Notes under the pieces: model-generated
Databases searched by the model: none
Seen by the model: the letters and a program-made list of their open reading frames with translations, nothing else
Told to the model about the DNA's origin: nothing
Shown: positions 42,862 to 51,658 of the stretch, piece by piece
How the letters are laid out: each line of letters begins with the position of its first letter
Position numbering within the stretch: position 1 is the first letter of the stretch
Position numbers and translations under genes: made by a program
Assembly: GCF_036555685.1 (NCBI RefSeq)
Contig: NZ_DATBKY010000016.1
Location: 1 to 64,000, forward strand
Length of the DNA: 64,000 nt
Direction of reading: 5' to 3'
Source: Actinophytocola sp036555685
GTDB lineage: Bacteria; Actinomycetota; Actinomycetes; Mycobacteriales; Pseudonocardiaceae

Positions 42862-43006
42862 CGCGAGTCCAACACTCACCCCCCGCGAGTCCAACCCCCA
42901 GCCCGGCCGAGTTCAACGCTCCGGTCCGGGTGCGGGGCCCTGGTCTGAACGGACGACTCGCGAGGGTCGAACGTTGGACTCGCGCGTGCGGAGCGTTGGA
43001 CTCGCG
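42862..43006. repeat. Inverted cluster of GCGAGTCCAAC repeats inside the operon
   Basis: The 163-base gap between the dehydrogenase and carboxylase genes holds two CGCGAGTCCAAC copies (42862-42873, 42884-42895), a degenerate CGAGTTCAACGC near 42908, and two inverted copies GTTGGACTCGCG (42973-42984, 42995-43006). Direct copies pair with the inverted ones to make two alternative 12-bp stems enclosing about 80-130 bases. The gap is unusual in an operon whose other genes overlap. Confidence 0.8.
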
Positions 43007-43021
43007 AGGGGAGGTGCGGGG

Positions 43022-44623
43022 ATGACACGGATCCGCTCCACGGTGGACACCACGACGGCCGAGTTCGGGGCCAACCGGGAGGCCATGCTGGGCAAGCTCG
43101 CCGAGATCGAGGCCGAGCAGGCCAAGGCGGTCGCCGGTGGCGGCGAGAAGTACGTCGAGCGGCACCGCAAGCGCGGCAAGATGCTGGTGCGCGAGCGGAT
43201 CGAGATGCTGCTCGACGAGGACTCGCCGTTCCTCGAGCTCTCCCCGCTCGCCGCGTGGGGCAGCGACTACCGGGTCGGCGCGAGCGTGGTCACCGGCATC
43301 GGCGTGGTCGAAGGTGTCGAGTGCCTGGTCAGCGGCAGCGATCCGACGGTCAAGGGCGGCGCGAGCAACCCGTGGACGGCCAAGAAGTCCTACCGGGCCG
43401 CGGACATCGCCGCACAGAACCGGCTCCCGGCGATCCACCTGGTCGAGTCGGGTGGCGCGGACCTGCCCACGCAGAAGGAGATCTTCATCCCCGGTGGGCG
43501 GATCTTCCGCGACCTGACCCGTTCCTCGGCCGCCCGCATCCCGACCGTGGCGCTGGTGTTCGGCAACTCCACGGCGGGCGGCGCGTACCTGCCCGGCATG
43601 TCGGACTACGTCGTCATGGTCAAGGAGCGCGCCAAGGTGTTCCTCGGCGGACCGCCGCTGGTGAAGATGGCCACCGGCGAGGAGTCGGACGACGAGTCGC
43701 TCGGCGGTGCCGAGATGCACGCCCGCACGTCGGGCCTCGCCGACTACCTCGCGGCCGACGAGCAGGACGCGATCCGCATCGGGCGGCGGATCGTCGCGCG
43801 GCTGAACCGGCGCAAGCAGGGCGACCCGCCGGACGCGGAATACGCCGAACCCGAGTACGACGCCGAGGACCTGCTCGGCATCGTGCCCACCGACCTCAAG
43901 GTGCCGTTCGACCCACGCGAGGTCATCGCCCGGGTCGTGGACCGGTCGGACTTCGACGAGTTCAAGCCGCTCTACGGGACGAGCCTGGTCACCGGCTGGG
44001 CGCGCGTCCACGGCTACCCGGTCGGCATCCTGGCCAACGCCCGCGGCGTGCTGTTCAGCGAGGAGTCGCAGAAGGCCGCGCAGTTCATCCAGCTGGCCAA
44101 CCAGATCGACACGCCGCTGCTGTTCCTGCACAACACCACCGGCTACATGGTGGGCAAGGAGTACGAGCAGGGCGGCATCATCAAGCACGGCGCGATGATG
44201 ATCAATGCGGTGTCCAACTCGAAGGTCCCGCACATCTCGATCCTCATGGGCGCCTCCTACGGCGCCGGGCACTACGGCATGTGTGGCCGGGCCTACGACC
44301 CGCGCTTCCTGTTCGCCTGGCCGAGCGCGAAGTCCGCGGTGATGGGCCCCCAGCAGCTGGCCGGCGTGCTGTCGATCGTGGCCCGGCAGGCGGCCACTAG
44401 CCGCGGCCAGGAGTACAGCGAGGAGCACGACCAGGCGATGCGCACGATGGTGGAGAACCAGATCGAGGCCGAGTCGCTGCCGATGTTCCTGTCCGGCATG
44501 CTCTACGACGACGGGATCATCGACCCGCGGGACACGCGGACCGTGCTGGGCATCTGCCTCTCGTCCATCCACAACGGACCGATCGAGGGCGCGCGCGGCG
44601 GCTTCGGCGTCTTCCGGATGTGA
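43022..44623 (+). CDS. Acyl-CoA carboxylase beta subunit (carboxyltransferase)
   Basis: The 533-residue carboxyltransferase belongs to the methylcrotonyl-/geranyl-CoA carboxylase type: HRKRGKMLVRERIEMLLDE, SGSDPTVKGGASNPWTAKK, LVESGGADLPTQKEIFIPGG, VFGNSTAGGAYLPGMSDY, LFLHNTTGYMVGKEYEQGG and MGASYGAGHYGMCGRAYDPR. It moves CO2 from biotin to an acyl-CoA with a branched unsaturated chain. ATG 43022 follows GGGGAGG after the repeat cluster. The next gene encodes the matching biotin carboxylase. Confidence 0.92.
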   Translation: MTRIRSTVDTTTAEFGANREAMLGKLAEIEAEQAKAVAGGGEKYVERHRKRGKMLVRERIEMLLDEDSPFLELSPLAAWGSDYRVGASVVTGIGVVEGVECLVSGSDPTVKGGASNPWTAKKSYRAADIAAQNRLPAIHLVESGGADLPTQKEIFIPGGRIFRDLTRSSAARIPTVALVFGNSTAGGAYLPGMSDYVVMVKERAKVFLGGPPLVKMATGEESDDESLGGAEMHARTSGLADYLAADEQDAIRIGRRIVARLNRRKQGDPPDAEYAEPEYDAEDLLGIVPTDLKVPFDPREVIARVVDRSDFDEFKPLYGTSLVTGWARVHGYPVGILANARGVLFSEESQKAAQFIQLANQIDTPLLFLHNTTGYMVGKEYEQGGIIKHGAMMINAVSNSKVPHISILMGASYGAGHYGMCGRAYDPRFLFAWPSAKSAVMGPQQLAGVLSIVARQAATSRGQEYSEEHDQAMRTMVENQIEAESLPMFLSGMLYDDGIIDPRDTRTVLGICLSSIHNGPIEGARGGFGVFRM

Positions 44624-46587
44624 GCACCATGATCACGAACCTGCTCGTAGCCAACCGCGGTGAGATCGCCCGGCGGGTGTTCCGCACCTGCCGCACGCTC
44701 GGGATCGCGACCGTGGCCGTCCACTCCGACGCGGACGCGACCGCCCTGCACGTGCACGAGGCCGACGCCGCCGTCCCGCTGCCGGGCACCGCCCCCGCCG
44801 ACACGTACCTGCGCGCCGACCTGCTGGTGGCCGCCGCGACCGGGGCCGGCGCGGATGCCGTCCACCCCGGCTTCGGGTTCCTCTCCGAGAACGCCGACTT
44901 CGCCCGTGCCGTGCTCGACGCCGGGCTGACGTGGGTCGGCCCGCCGCCGGAGGCCATCGAGGCGATGGGCTCCAAGATCGAGGCCAAGCGGCTGATGGCG
45001 GACGCGGGCGTGCCCGTGCTGTCCGAGCTGGACCCGGCGAAGATCACCGAGGCCGACCTGCCGGTGCTGGTGAAGGCGTCGGCCGGCGGCGGTGGCCGGG
45101 GCATGCGGGTGGTCCGCACGCTCGCCGAGCTCGAGTCGCAGGTGGAGGGTGCGCGGGCCGAGGCGGCGTCGGCGTTCGGCGACGGCACGGTGTTCTGCGA
45201 GCCGTACCTGGAGACCGGCCGGCACATCGAGGTGCAGGTGCTCTGCGACCTGCACGGCACGGTGTGGGCGGTCGGCGAGCGGGAGTGCTCGATCCAGCGG
45301 CGGCACCAGAAGGTCGTGGAGGAGTCGCCGTCGCCGCTCGTGGAGCGCACGGCCGGAATGCGCGACGAGCTGTTCGCCGCCGCCCGCAACGCGGCGAAGG
45401 CCATCGGTTACGTCGGCGCCGGCACCGTGGAGTTCCTCGCCGGCGAGGACGGCCGGTTCTACTTCCTGGAGATGAACACCCGCCTGCAGGTCGAGCACCC
45501 GGTCACCGAATGCGTCACCGGCCTGGACCTCGTCGAGCTGCAGCTCGCGGTCGCGGAGGGGCGGGCGCTCCCGGCCGGGCCGCCGGAGCCGCGCGGGCAC
45601 GCGATCGAGGTCCGGCTCTACGCCGAGGACCCGGCCGCGGACTGGCGGCCGGCGAGCGGTCCGCTGCACCGGTTCGACGTCCCGGGTGTGGCCGCCGAGT
45701 TCACCCCGCCGGCCCGCGGGATCCGGCTCGACTCCGGCGTGGCGAGCGGCGACGTCGTCAGCCCCCACTACGACCCGATGCTCGCCAAGGTCATCTCGGT
45801 AGCGCCCACCCGCGACGTGGCCGCCCGCGGGCTCGCCGCCGCGCTCACCCGCGCCCGCGTGCACGGCGTGACCACCAACCGGGACCTGCTCGTGCGGATC
45901 CTCACCCACCCGGCGTTCCTCGCCGGCGACACGGACACGGCGTTCTTCGACCGGCACGGCCTCGGCACGCTCGCCGCCCCGCTCGCCGGCGACGACGCCG
46001 TGCGGCTCTCCGCGCTGGCCGCCGCGCTGGCGCACGCCGCGGCCAACCGCGCGAACGCGCGGGTGCTCGGCCGGATCCCGAGCGGCTGGCGCAACGTGGT
46101 CGCCGGACCGCAGGTCAAGACCTACCGCGCGGGCGATACCGAGCACGAGGTCCGCTACCGGCTGACCCGGTACGGGCTGGCCGGTCCGGCGGGCGTGTCG
46201 CTCGTGTCGGCGACGCCGGCCGAGGTCGTGCTGGACGTCGGCGGGCTGCGCCGCCGGTTCGAGGTCGCCACCTACCCCGGCCTGTCCTGCGTGGACTCCG
46301 CGCTGGGGTCGGTGTCGCTGGTGCCGGTGGAGCGGTTCGCGGACCCGGCCGATCAGGTCGCCGCCGGCTCGCTGCTCGCCCCGATGCCCGGCACCGTGGT
46401 CCGGGTCGTGGTGGCGGCGGGGGACAAGGTCACCGCGGGCCAGCCCCTGCTGTGGCTCGAGGCCATGAAGATGCAACACCGGATCGACGCTCCGGCCGAC
46501 GGCGTGGTGGCCGAGCTCGGGGTGTCGGTCGGGGACCAGGTCGAGGTCGGCCGCGTGCTGGCCGTGGTGAGTCAGGAGGACCAATGA
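44620..46587 (+). CDS. Acyl-CoA carboxylase alpha subunit (biotin carboxylase plus BCCP)
   Basis: The 655-residue protein starts ITNLLVANRGEIARRVFRTC and has the ATP-grasp biotin carboxylase domain (VKASAGGGGRGMRVV, FLEMNTRLQVEHPVTE), a linker domain and a C-terminal biotinyl domain with the biotinylated lysine in EAMKMQH (K617). It carboxylates biotin using bicarbonate and ATP and works with the preceding beta subunit. GTG 44620 overlaps the beta stop; ATG 44629 is an alternative. Confidence 0.93.
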   Translation: MSTMITNLLVANRGEIARRVFRTCRTLGIATVAVHSDADATALHVHEADAAVPLPGTAPADTYLRADLLVAAATGAGADAVHPGFGFLSENADFARAVLDAGLTWVGPPPEAIEAMGSKIEAKRLMADAGVPVLSELDPAKITEADLPVLVKASAGGGGRGMRVVRTLAELESQVEGARAEAASAFGDGTVFCEPYLETGRHIEVQVLCDLHGTVWAVGERECSIQRRHQKVVEESPSPLVERTAGMRDELFAAARNAAKAIGYVGAGTVEFLAGEDGRFYFLEMNTRLQVEHPVTECVTGLDLVELQLAVAEGRALPAGPPEPRGHAIEVRLYAEDPAADWRPASGPLHRFDVPGVAAEFTPPARGIRLDSGVASGDVVSPHYDPMLAKVISVAPTRDVAARGLAAALTRARVHGVTTNRDLLVRILTHPAFLAGDTDTAFFDRHGLGTLAAPLAGDDAVRLSALAAALAHAAANRANARVLGRIPSGWRNVVAGPQVKTYRAGDTEHEVRYRLTRYGLAGPAGVSLVSATPAEVVLDVGGLRRRFEVATYPGLSCVDSALGSVSLVPVERFADPADQVAAGSLLAPMPGTVVRVVVAAGDKVTAGQPLLWLEAMKMQHRIDAPADGVVAELGVSVGDQVEVGRVLAVVSQEDQ

Positions 46588-47744
46588 CAGCGTTCAGCGA
46601 GTCCGCGGAGCGGCAGGCCCTGCGCGCGGCGGTGGCCGACCTGGGCAGGCGTTACGGCGGCGAGTGGTTCCAGCGCAAGGCCCGGTCGGGTGAGAAGACG
46701 ACCGAGCTGTGGGACGAGGCCGGCAAGCTCGGCTACCTCGGCGTGAACGTGCCGGAGGAGTACGGCGGCGGGGGCGGCAACATCGGCGACCTCGCCGCGG
46801 TGGCCGAGGAGCTCGCCGCGCGGGGCTGCGGGCTGCTGCTGATGGTGGTGTCGCCGGCCATCTGCGCCACGATCATCACCCGGTACGGCACCGACGAGCA
46901 GAAGCAGACCTGGCTGCCGCGCTTCGCGGACGGCTCGCTGCGCATGGCGTTCGCGATCACCGAACCGGACGCGGGCTCGAACGCCCACAAGCTCACCACC
47001 ACGGCGCGCCGCGACGGGGACGGCTGGGTCCTGAGTGGACGGAAGATCTACATCTCCGGGGTGGACGAGGCGGCGGCCGTGATGGTCGTCGGCCGCACCG
47101 AGGACGCGAAGACCGGGCGCCTCAAGCCGGCATTGTTCATCGTGCCCACGGACGCGCCGGGCTTCGAGTACAAGCCGGTCGAGATGGACCTGATCAGCCC
47201 GGACAAGCAGTTCATGCTGTTCCTCGACGACGTGCGGCTGCCGGCCGACGCGCTCGTCGGCTCGCAGGACGCGGCGCTGCTGCAGCTGTTCGCTGGGCTC
47301 AACCCGGAGCGGATCATGGCCGCCTCGTTCGCGATCGGCATGGGCCGCTACGCGCTGGGCAAGGCCGTCGAGTACACGAAGACGCGGACCGTGTGGAGCA
47401 CGCCGATCGGCGCGCACCAGGGCGTCGCGCACCCGCTCGCCGAGGCCAAGATCCAGCTGGAGCTCGCGAAGCTGATGACGCAGAAGGCCGCGGCGCTGTA
47501 CGACTCCGGCGACGACACGGGCGCGGGGGAGTCGGCGAACATGGCCAAGTACGCGGCCGCCGAGGCCACGGCCAAAGCCGTGGACACCGCGATCCAGGTG
47601 CACGGCGGCGCCGGGCTGACCGCCGAGTACGGCCTGGCCGCGCTGCTGCCGGCGTCCCGGGCGAACCGCGTCGCACCGGTGAGCCGGGAGATGATCCTCA
47701 ACTACGTCGCCCAGAACACCCTGGGCCTTCCGAAGTCCTACTGA
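46584..47744 (+). CDS. Acyl-CoA dehydrogenase, second of the operon
   Basis: The 386-residue FAD enzyme has VNVPEEYGGGGGNIGDLAAV, AFAITEPDAGSNAHKLTT, KIYISGVDEAAAVMVVGRT, MAASFAIGMGRYALGKAVEY and IQVHGGAGLTAEYGLAAL. It differs clearly from the first dehydrogenase and probably acts on a different intermediate. AGGAGGA precedes the ATG, which overlaps the alpha-subunit stop. It is the last enzyme gene before the TetR regulator. Confidence 0.9.
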   Translation: MTAFSESAERQALRAAVADLGRRYGGEWFQRKARSGEKTTELWDEAGKLGYLGVNVPEEYGGGGGNIGDLAAVAEELAARGCGLLLMVVSPAICATIITRYGTDEQKQTWLPRFADGSLRMAFAITEPDAGSNAHKLTTTARRDGDGWVLSGRKIYISGVDEAAAVMVVGRTEDAKTGRLKPALFIVPTDAPGFEYKPVEMDLISPDKQFMLFLDDVRLPADALVGSQDAALLQLFAGLNPERIMAASFAIGMGRYALGKAVEYTKTRTVWSTPIGAHQGVAHPLAEAKIQLELAKLMTQKAAALYDSGDDTGAGESANMAKYAAAEATAKAVDTAIQVHGGAGLTAEYGLAALLPASRANRVAPVSREMILNYVAQNTLGLPKSY

Positions 47745-47745
47745 G

Positions 47746-48360
47746 ATGCCCGACGTGCCCAGAACTCCTCAGCAGGACCGCAGTCGTGTTACGCGACGGC
47801 GGTTGCTGGAGGCGGCGATCGAGTGCCTGGCGGAGGTCGGCTGGTCGGGCAGCACGGTCGCGGTGGTCGCCGAGCGGGCCGGCGTGTCCCGCGGCGCGGC
47901 CCAGCACCACTTCCCGACCCGCGAGGACCTGGTGACCTCGGCCGTCGAGTACGTCTCGCAGGAGCGGCTCGCGCTGTTGCGCTCGCACGCGGCCGACCTG
48001 CCGTCGGGGCCCGGCCGGACCCAGGCCGTGGTCGACATGATCGAGCAGTGCTACACGGGCCCGGTGTTCCGTGCGGCCATCCACCTGTGGGTCGCCGCGT
48101 CGTCCGACGAGCGGCTGCGCGAGCGGGTGCTGCGCCTCGAGGCCCAGGTCGGCCGCGAGACGCACCGGCTGGCGCTGGACCTGCTCGGCGTGGACGAGTC
48201 GGTGCCGGGCGTACGCGAGGCGGTCCAGGCGACGCTGGACATGGCGCGCGGGCTGGGGCTGGCGAACCTGCTGTCGGACGACGGCAAGCGGCGCGCGCGG
48301 GTGCTGCGGCAGTGGGCGGTCATGCTCGACGTGGCACTCGCCGACGCGCGGGTCGCCTGA
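47746..48360 (+). CDS. TetR-family regulator of the carboxylase operon
   Basis: The 204-residue protein has an N-terminal HTH (TRRRLLEAAIECLAEVGW, VAVVAERAGVSRGAAQHHF, TREDLVTSAVEYV) and a helical ligand domain. It lies one base after the dehydrogenase stop, so it is expressed with the operon. The 18-bp palindrome at the operon head is its likely operator, with an acyl-CoA as the likely inducer. Confidence 0.88.
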   Translation: MPDVPRTPQQDRSRVTRRRLLEAAIECLAEVGWSGSTVAVVAERAGVSRGAAQHHFPTREDLVTSAVEYVSQERLALLRSHAADLPSGPGRTQAVVDMIEQCYTGPVFRAAIHLWVAASSDERLRERVLRLEAQVGRETHRLALDLLGVDESVPGVREAVQATLDMARGLGLANLLSDDGKRRARVLRQWAVMLDVALADARVA

Positions 48361-48363
48361 TCG

Positions 48364-48511
48364 CTACCGGCGTTTGGGCGCCGGGACAACGGGGCCTTCG
48401 CCGGGGCCCGCCGCTGAAGTAGCCCCGGGCGGGCTCGAACAGCTCGAGCACGCCGGGTTCGTCCTCGGGCTTCAGGTGCCGGATACGAAACCGCGGATCC
48501 GCACTTGACAT
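48364..48511 (-). pseudogene. Small protein with apparent +1 frameshift
   Basis: From ATG 48511 the frame reads SADPRFRIRHLKPEDEPGV, LELFEPARGYFSGGP, then continues in an arginine-rich, unnatural way into the TetR gene. Skipping one C of a CCCC run near 48405 gives instead GEGPVVPAPKRR and a stop at 48364, just before the TetR stop. This acid-to-basic short ending looks like a real protein end. It could be a disabled gene, a sequencing slip or programmed shifting. About 48 residues if joined. Confidence 0.5.
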
Positions 48512-48598
48512 AGTGAGTAATAATCGATTGTTCGCATATTCCGGCGCTGACACGGAATTAGCGGGAATTGCGGTTATGATAGCGGATGAGGGGCACGT

Positions 48599-50836
48599 TT
48601 GTCAAAGCCAGGGCTGGATAAAGCACGGTATGATACCGAGCTCGCAGCGGAACGAGAGCACATCGCGTTTCTCTACCGCCGGCTCGACGCCGAGCGGGCG
48701 GCGGCGTCCGCCGAGCTGAGCGGTGTGCTGCGCAACGGTTCGACCGAGACCACCGAAGACCTGTGGCAACGCGACGTGGCGGCCAGTACGGTCAACGCCC
48801 GGCTCGGGCGCCTGCGGGTGGCTGACAGCGGGCTGTGCTTCGGTCGGCTCGACCAGGAATCGGGCGAGACATTGTACATCGGCCGAATCGGTTTGTTCGA
48901 CGAGAACGATGATTACCGGCCGCTGCTCACCGATTGGCGTGCGCCGGTGGCGCGGCCATTTTACTGTGCCACCGCCGCCAATCCCGAGGGGGTCACCCGG
49001 CGTCGTCATTTCCGCACGCGGGGGCGCCGCGTCCTCGATTTCCACGACGACGTCCTCGACCACGGCGTGGCCGACGGCGACGAGGTGCTCCTGGCCGCGC
49101 TGAACGCCCCACGCGGCGAGACCATGGGCGACATCGTCGCCACGATCCAGGCCGAGCAGGACGAGATCATCCGGCTCGGCCACACGGGCGTGGTCGTCAT
49201 CGACGGCGGGCCCGGCACCGGCAAGACCGTGGTCGCCCTGCACCGGGTCGCCTACCTGCTCTACGCGCACCGCGAGCGGATGTCCCGGCGCGGCGTGCTG
49301 ATCATCGGCCCGAACACGGGCTTCCTGCGCTACATCGGCGACGTGCTGCCCTCGCTCGGCGAGACCGACGCGGTGTTCGCCACACCGGGCGAGCTGCACG
49401 TGGGCCTGGAGACCTCGGCCACCGACCCGCCGGACGCACGCCGGGTGAAGGGCGGCCTGGCGATGGTCGACGTGCTCGCGGCCGCGGTGGCCGACCGCCA
49501 GGAGCTGCCCGGCACCCCGATCGAGATCGAGCTGGACGACGTGACCGTCGAGATCGACGACCGGGTCGCCGCCCGTGCCCGGGAGCGGGCCCGCGCGTCC
49601 GGGCTGGTGCACAACCAGGCCCGGCCGACCTTCCGCGACTCGTTGATCCTCGACCTGACCGAGCAGGCGGTCGGCCGTATCGGCGGCGACTGGCTCGAGG
49701 TGCGCGACATGCCCGAGCTGGCCGACGACATGCGGGCCGACCTCCGCGCGGAGCTGTCGCGCAGCCGCGCGCTGTCGGCGGCGGTGAACCGGCTGTGGCC
49801 ACGGCTGACGCCGTACGGGCTCCTGGTCGAGCTGTACGGCTCGGCCGCGCGGCTGGCGGCGGCGTGCGACGGGATCCTCCCGGCGGCGGACCGCGACGCG
49901 CTGTACCGCGAGGCCGGCTCGGCGTGGACGGTGTCCGACGTGCCGCTGCTGGACGAGTCCCTCGAGCTGATCGGCCCGCTGACCAGCGATGACGGCGCCG
50001 TCGAGCGGATCCGCCGCGCGGAGCGGCGCTACGCGCGTGGCGTGCTCGCCATCCTGGACACCGACGAGGACCCGGACGAGGAGACGCTGCGCGCGGTGGA
50101 CCTGATCGGCGCGGAGACACTGGCCGAGCGGCACGAGGAGCGCGACCACCGGTCGCTGGCCGAGCGCGCGTCGGCCGACCGGGAGTGGACGTACGGGCAC
50201 GTGGTCGTCGACGAGGCGCAGGAGCTGTCCGAAATGGACTGGCGGCTCGTGATGCGCCGGTGCCCCAGCCGCTCGATGACGATCGTGGGTGACCTGGCCC
50301 AGCGCGAGTCGCCGGCGGGCGCGCGGTCGTGGGCGCGGATGCTCGAGGACTACGTGCCCTCCCGGTGGGCCTACCGCCAGCTGACGATCAACTACCGCAT
50401 GCCGGCGGAGATCATGGAGGTGGCGGCCGGGGTGCTGGCGGAGATGGACCCGTCGCTGCAGCCGCCGAAGTCGGTGCGGCACAGCGGCGTCCGCCCGTGG
50501 TCGGCCTCGTGCGACCCCGGGGAGCTCCCGACGGTGGTCGCCGAACTCGCGCGCGCCGAGCAGGCGGCTGTCCCGGACGGCACGCTGGCCGTCATCGCCC
50601 CGCCGGACGTGGCCGCCGGCGTGGCGACGGTGACCCCGCGAGCGGCGAAGGGCCTGGAGTACGACGCGGTCATCATCGTTGAGCCACAACGGATCCTGGC
50701 CACGGAACCGTCGGGCGCGGCCGACCTCTACGTGGCCCTGACCCGCGCGACGCAACGCCTGGGCGTGATCCACACCGAGCCCCTGCCGGACGCGCTGCGT
50801 GGCCTGGAGTCCCGGGAGGTCACTTCTTCCAGGTAG
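48599..50836 (+). CDS. helR: HelR-type RNA polymerase recycling helicase (HelD family)
   Basis: The 745-residue superfamily 1 motor protein has Walker A GGPGTGKTVVALHRVAYLL (about 202-220), Walker B VVVDEAQELSEMDWRL (about 533-548), LTINYRMPAEIMEVA and a C-terminal TPRAAKGLEYDAVIIVEP and YVALTRATQRLGV. An N-terminal coiled region (about 8-60) could enter the polymerase secondary channel. HelD/HelR proteins release stalled RNA polymerase; the actinobacterial HelR group also displaces rifamycins. The TTG start follows GATGAGGGG. No rifamycin-associated element was seen upstream. Confidence 0.88.
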   Translation: MSKPGLDKARYDTELAAEREHIAFLYRRLDAERAAASAELSGVLRNGSTETTEDLWQRDVAASTVNARLGRLRVADSGLCFGRLDQESGETLYIGRIGLFDENDDYRPLLTDWRAPVARPFYCATAANPEGVTRRRHFRTRGRRVLDFHDDVLDHGVADGDEVLLAALNAPRGETMGDIVATIQAEQDEIIRLGHTGVVVIDGGPGTGKTVVALHRVAYLLYAHRERMSRRGVLIIGPNTGFLRYIGDVLPSLGETDAVFATPGELHVGLETSATDPPDARRVKGGLAMVDVLAAAVADRQELPGTPIEIELDDVTVEIDDRVAARARERARASGLVHNQARPTFRDSLILDLTEQAVGRIGGDWLEVRDMPELADDMRADLRAELSRSRALSAAVNRLWPRLTPYGLLVELYGSAARLAAACDGILPAADRDALYREAGSAWTVSDVPLLDESLELIGPLTSDDGAVERIRRAERRYARGVLAILDTDEDPDEETLRAVDLIGAETLAERHEERDHRSLAERASADREWTYGHVVVDEAQELSEMDWRLVMRRCPSRSMTIVGDLAQRESPAGARSWARMLEDYVPSRWAYRQLTINYRMPAEIMEVAAGVLAEMDPSLQPPKSVRHSGVRPWSASCDPGELPTVVAELARAEQAAVPDGTLAVIAPPDVAAGVATVTPRAAKGLEYDAVIIVEPQRILATEPSGAADLYVALTRATQRLGVIHTEPLPDALRGLESREVTSSR

Positions 50837-51611
50837 TCCACCGGAAGGTCATGTCGTCCCCGCCGTTCGAGTCGGGGAAGCTCGTGAGCTCGAGGTACGC
50901 GAGCCTGCCCTCGTCGGTTCGCACGCAGAGGATCGGGTTGTCGACGAACTCGGCGAACGGGATGTGGCTGCGGTAGTCGGCCTTGGGCACCGTTGCGCAG
51001 CGGGTGTACTCGTCATCGGCGGTCCGGCCCAGCGCTATCACGGCGCCGTCGTGGCCACTCACCGCTTCACCGTCGTGGACGATGTCGCCGATCGAGCTCC
51101 ACTCGGAACCGTCGTCGAGGTCGAATATCCAGTCGGAGCCCAGCTCGTGCTGGCCGCTCAGGAAGACCTCCGGCGCCGGTACCCGCTTGGGGGTCGCGGC
51201 GGTGGCCGGTGCCGTCGTGGTCGCGACAGGCGAGGTCGTCGTCGGAGCCTGGCTGGGTAGCGCCGTCGAAGATGACGTGGTGGTCGTCGTCGCCGTGGTC
51301 GTCGCGGTGGTCGCGGTCGAGCTCGCCGATCCTTCGGTGGATGCCTGTGGCGCGAACATCGTCAACGCCACGACCATGAAGACGAGGACGAGGAGAACGA
51401 GCGTCGGGACGACGATGATCATCGTTCGCTGGTTCCGCTGGAGCTGCTTCTTCAGCGCCGCGACCTCACCCCGCAACCCGGCGTCGTCGTTGCCGACGAC
51501 GTGTGCGGGCTCGGCCTTGTCGAGCCGCTCGGCCTTCGCCCTGACTATCTCGCCGGCGCCATCCGCACCGGCTTGTCGGGAGGTGGCGTCGTCGTTGGAA
51601 TCCGTCGGCAC
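50820..51611 (-). CDS. Membrane-anchored protein with Thr/Ser stalk
   Basis: The 263-residue product has an acidic cytoplasmic N-terminus, a coiled segment (about 45-60, RGEVAALKKQLQRNQR), one transmembrane helix (about 64-87), a long Thr/Ser/Ala stalk (about 95-145) and a C-terminal extracytoplasmic domain (about 150-263) with FLSGQHELGSDWIFDLDDG and RCATVPKADYRSHIPF. The C-terminal domain is unrecognised. Its 3' end overlaps the helR end by 17 bases on the opposite strand. Confidence 0.75.
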   Translation of the reverse strand: MPTDSNDDATSRQAGADGAGEIVRAKAERLDKAEPAHVVGNDDAGLRGEVAALKKQLQRNQRTMIIVVPTLVLLVLVFMVVALTMFAPQASTEGSASSTATTATTTATTTTTSSSTALPSQAPTTTSPVATTTAPATAATPKRVPAPEVFLSGQHELGSDWIFDLDDGSEWSSIGDIVHDGEAVSGHDGAVIALGRTADDEYTRCATVPKADYRSHIPFAEFVDNPILCVRTDEGRLAYLELTSFPDSNGGDDMTFRWTTWKK

Positions 51612-51658
51612 GCGCGGGAGGGTAGTGCATCACTTCCTGACGTCGACGCCTGCGCGGC

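Noticed and set aside
48500..48598. Rifamycin-associated element before helR
   Set aside because: No GGGGCTTGC / GCAAGCCCC palindrome is visible in the gap.
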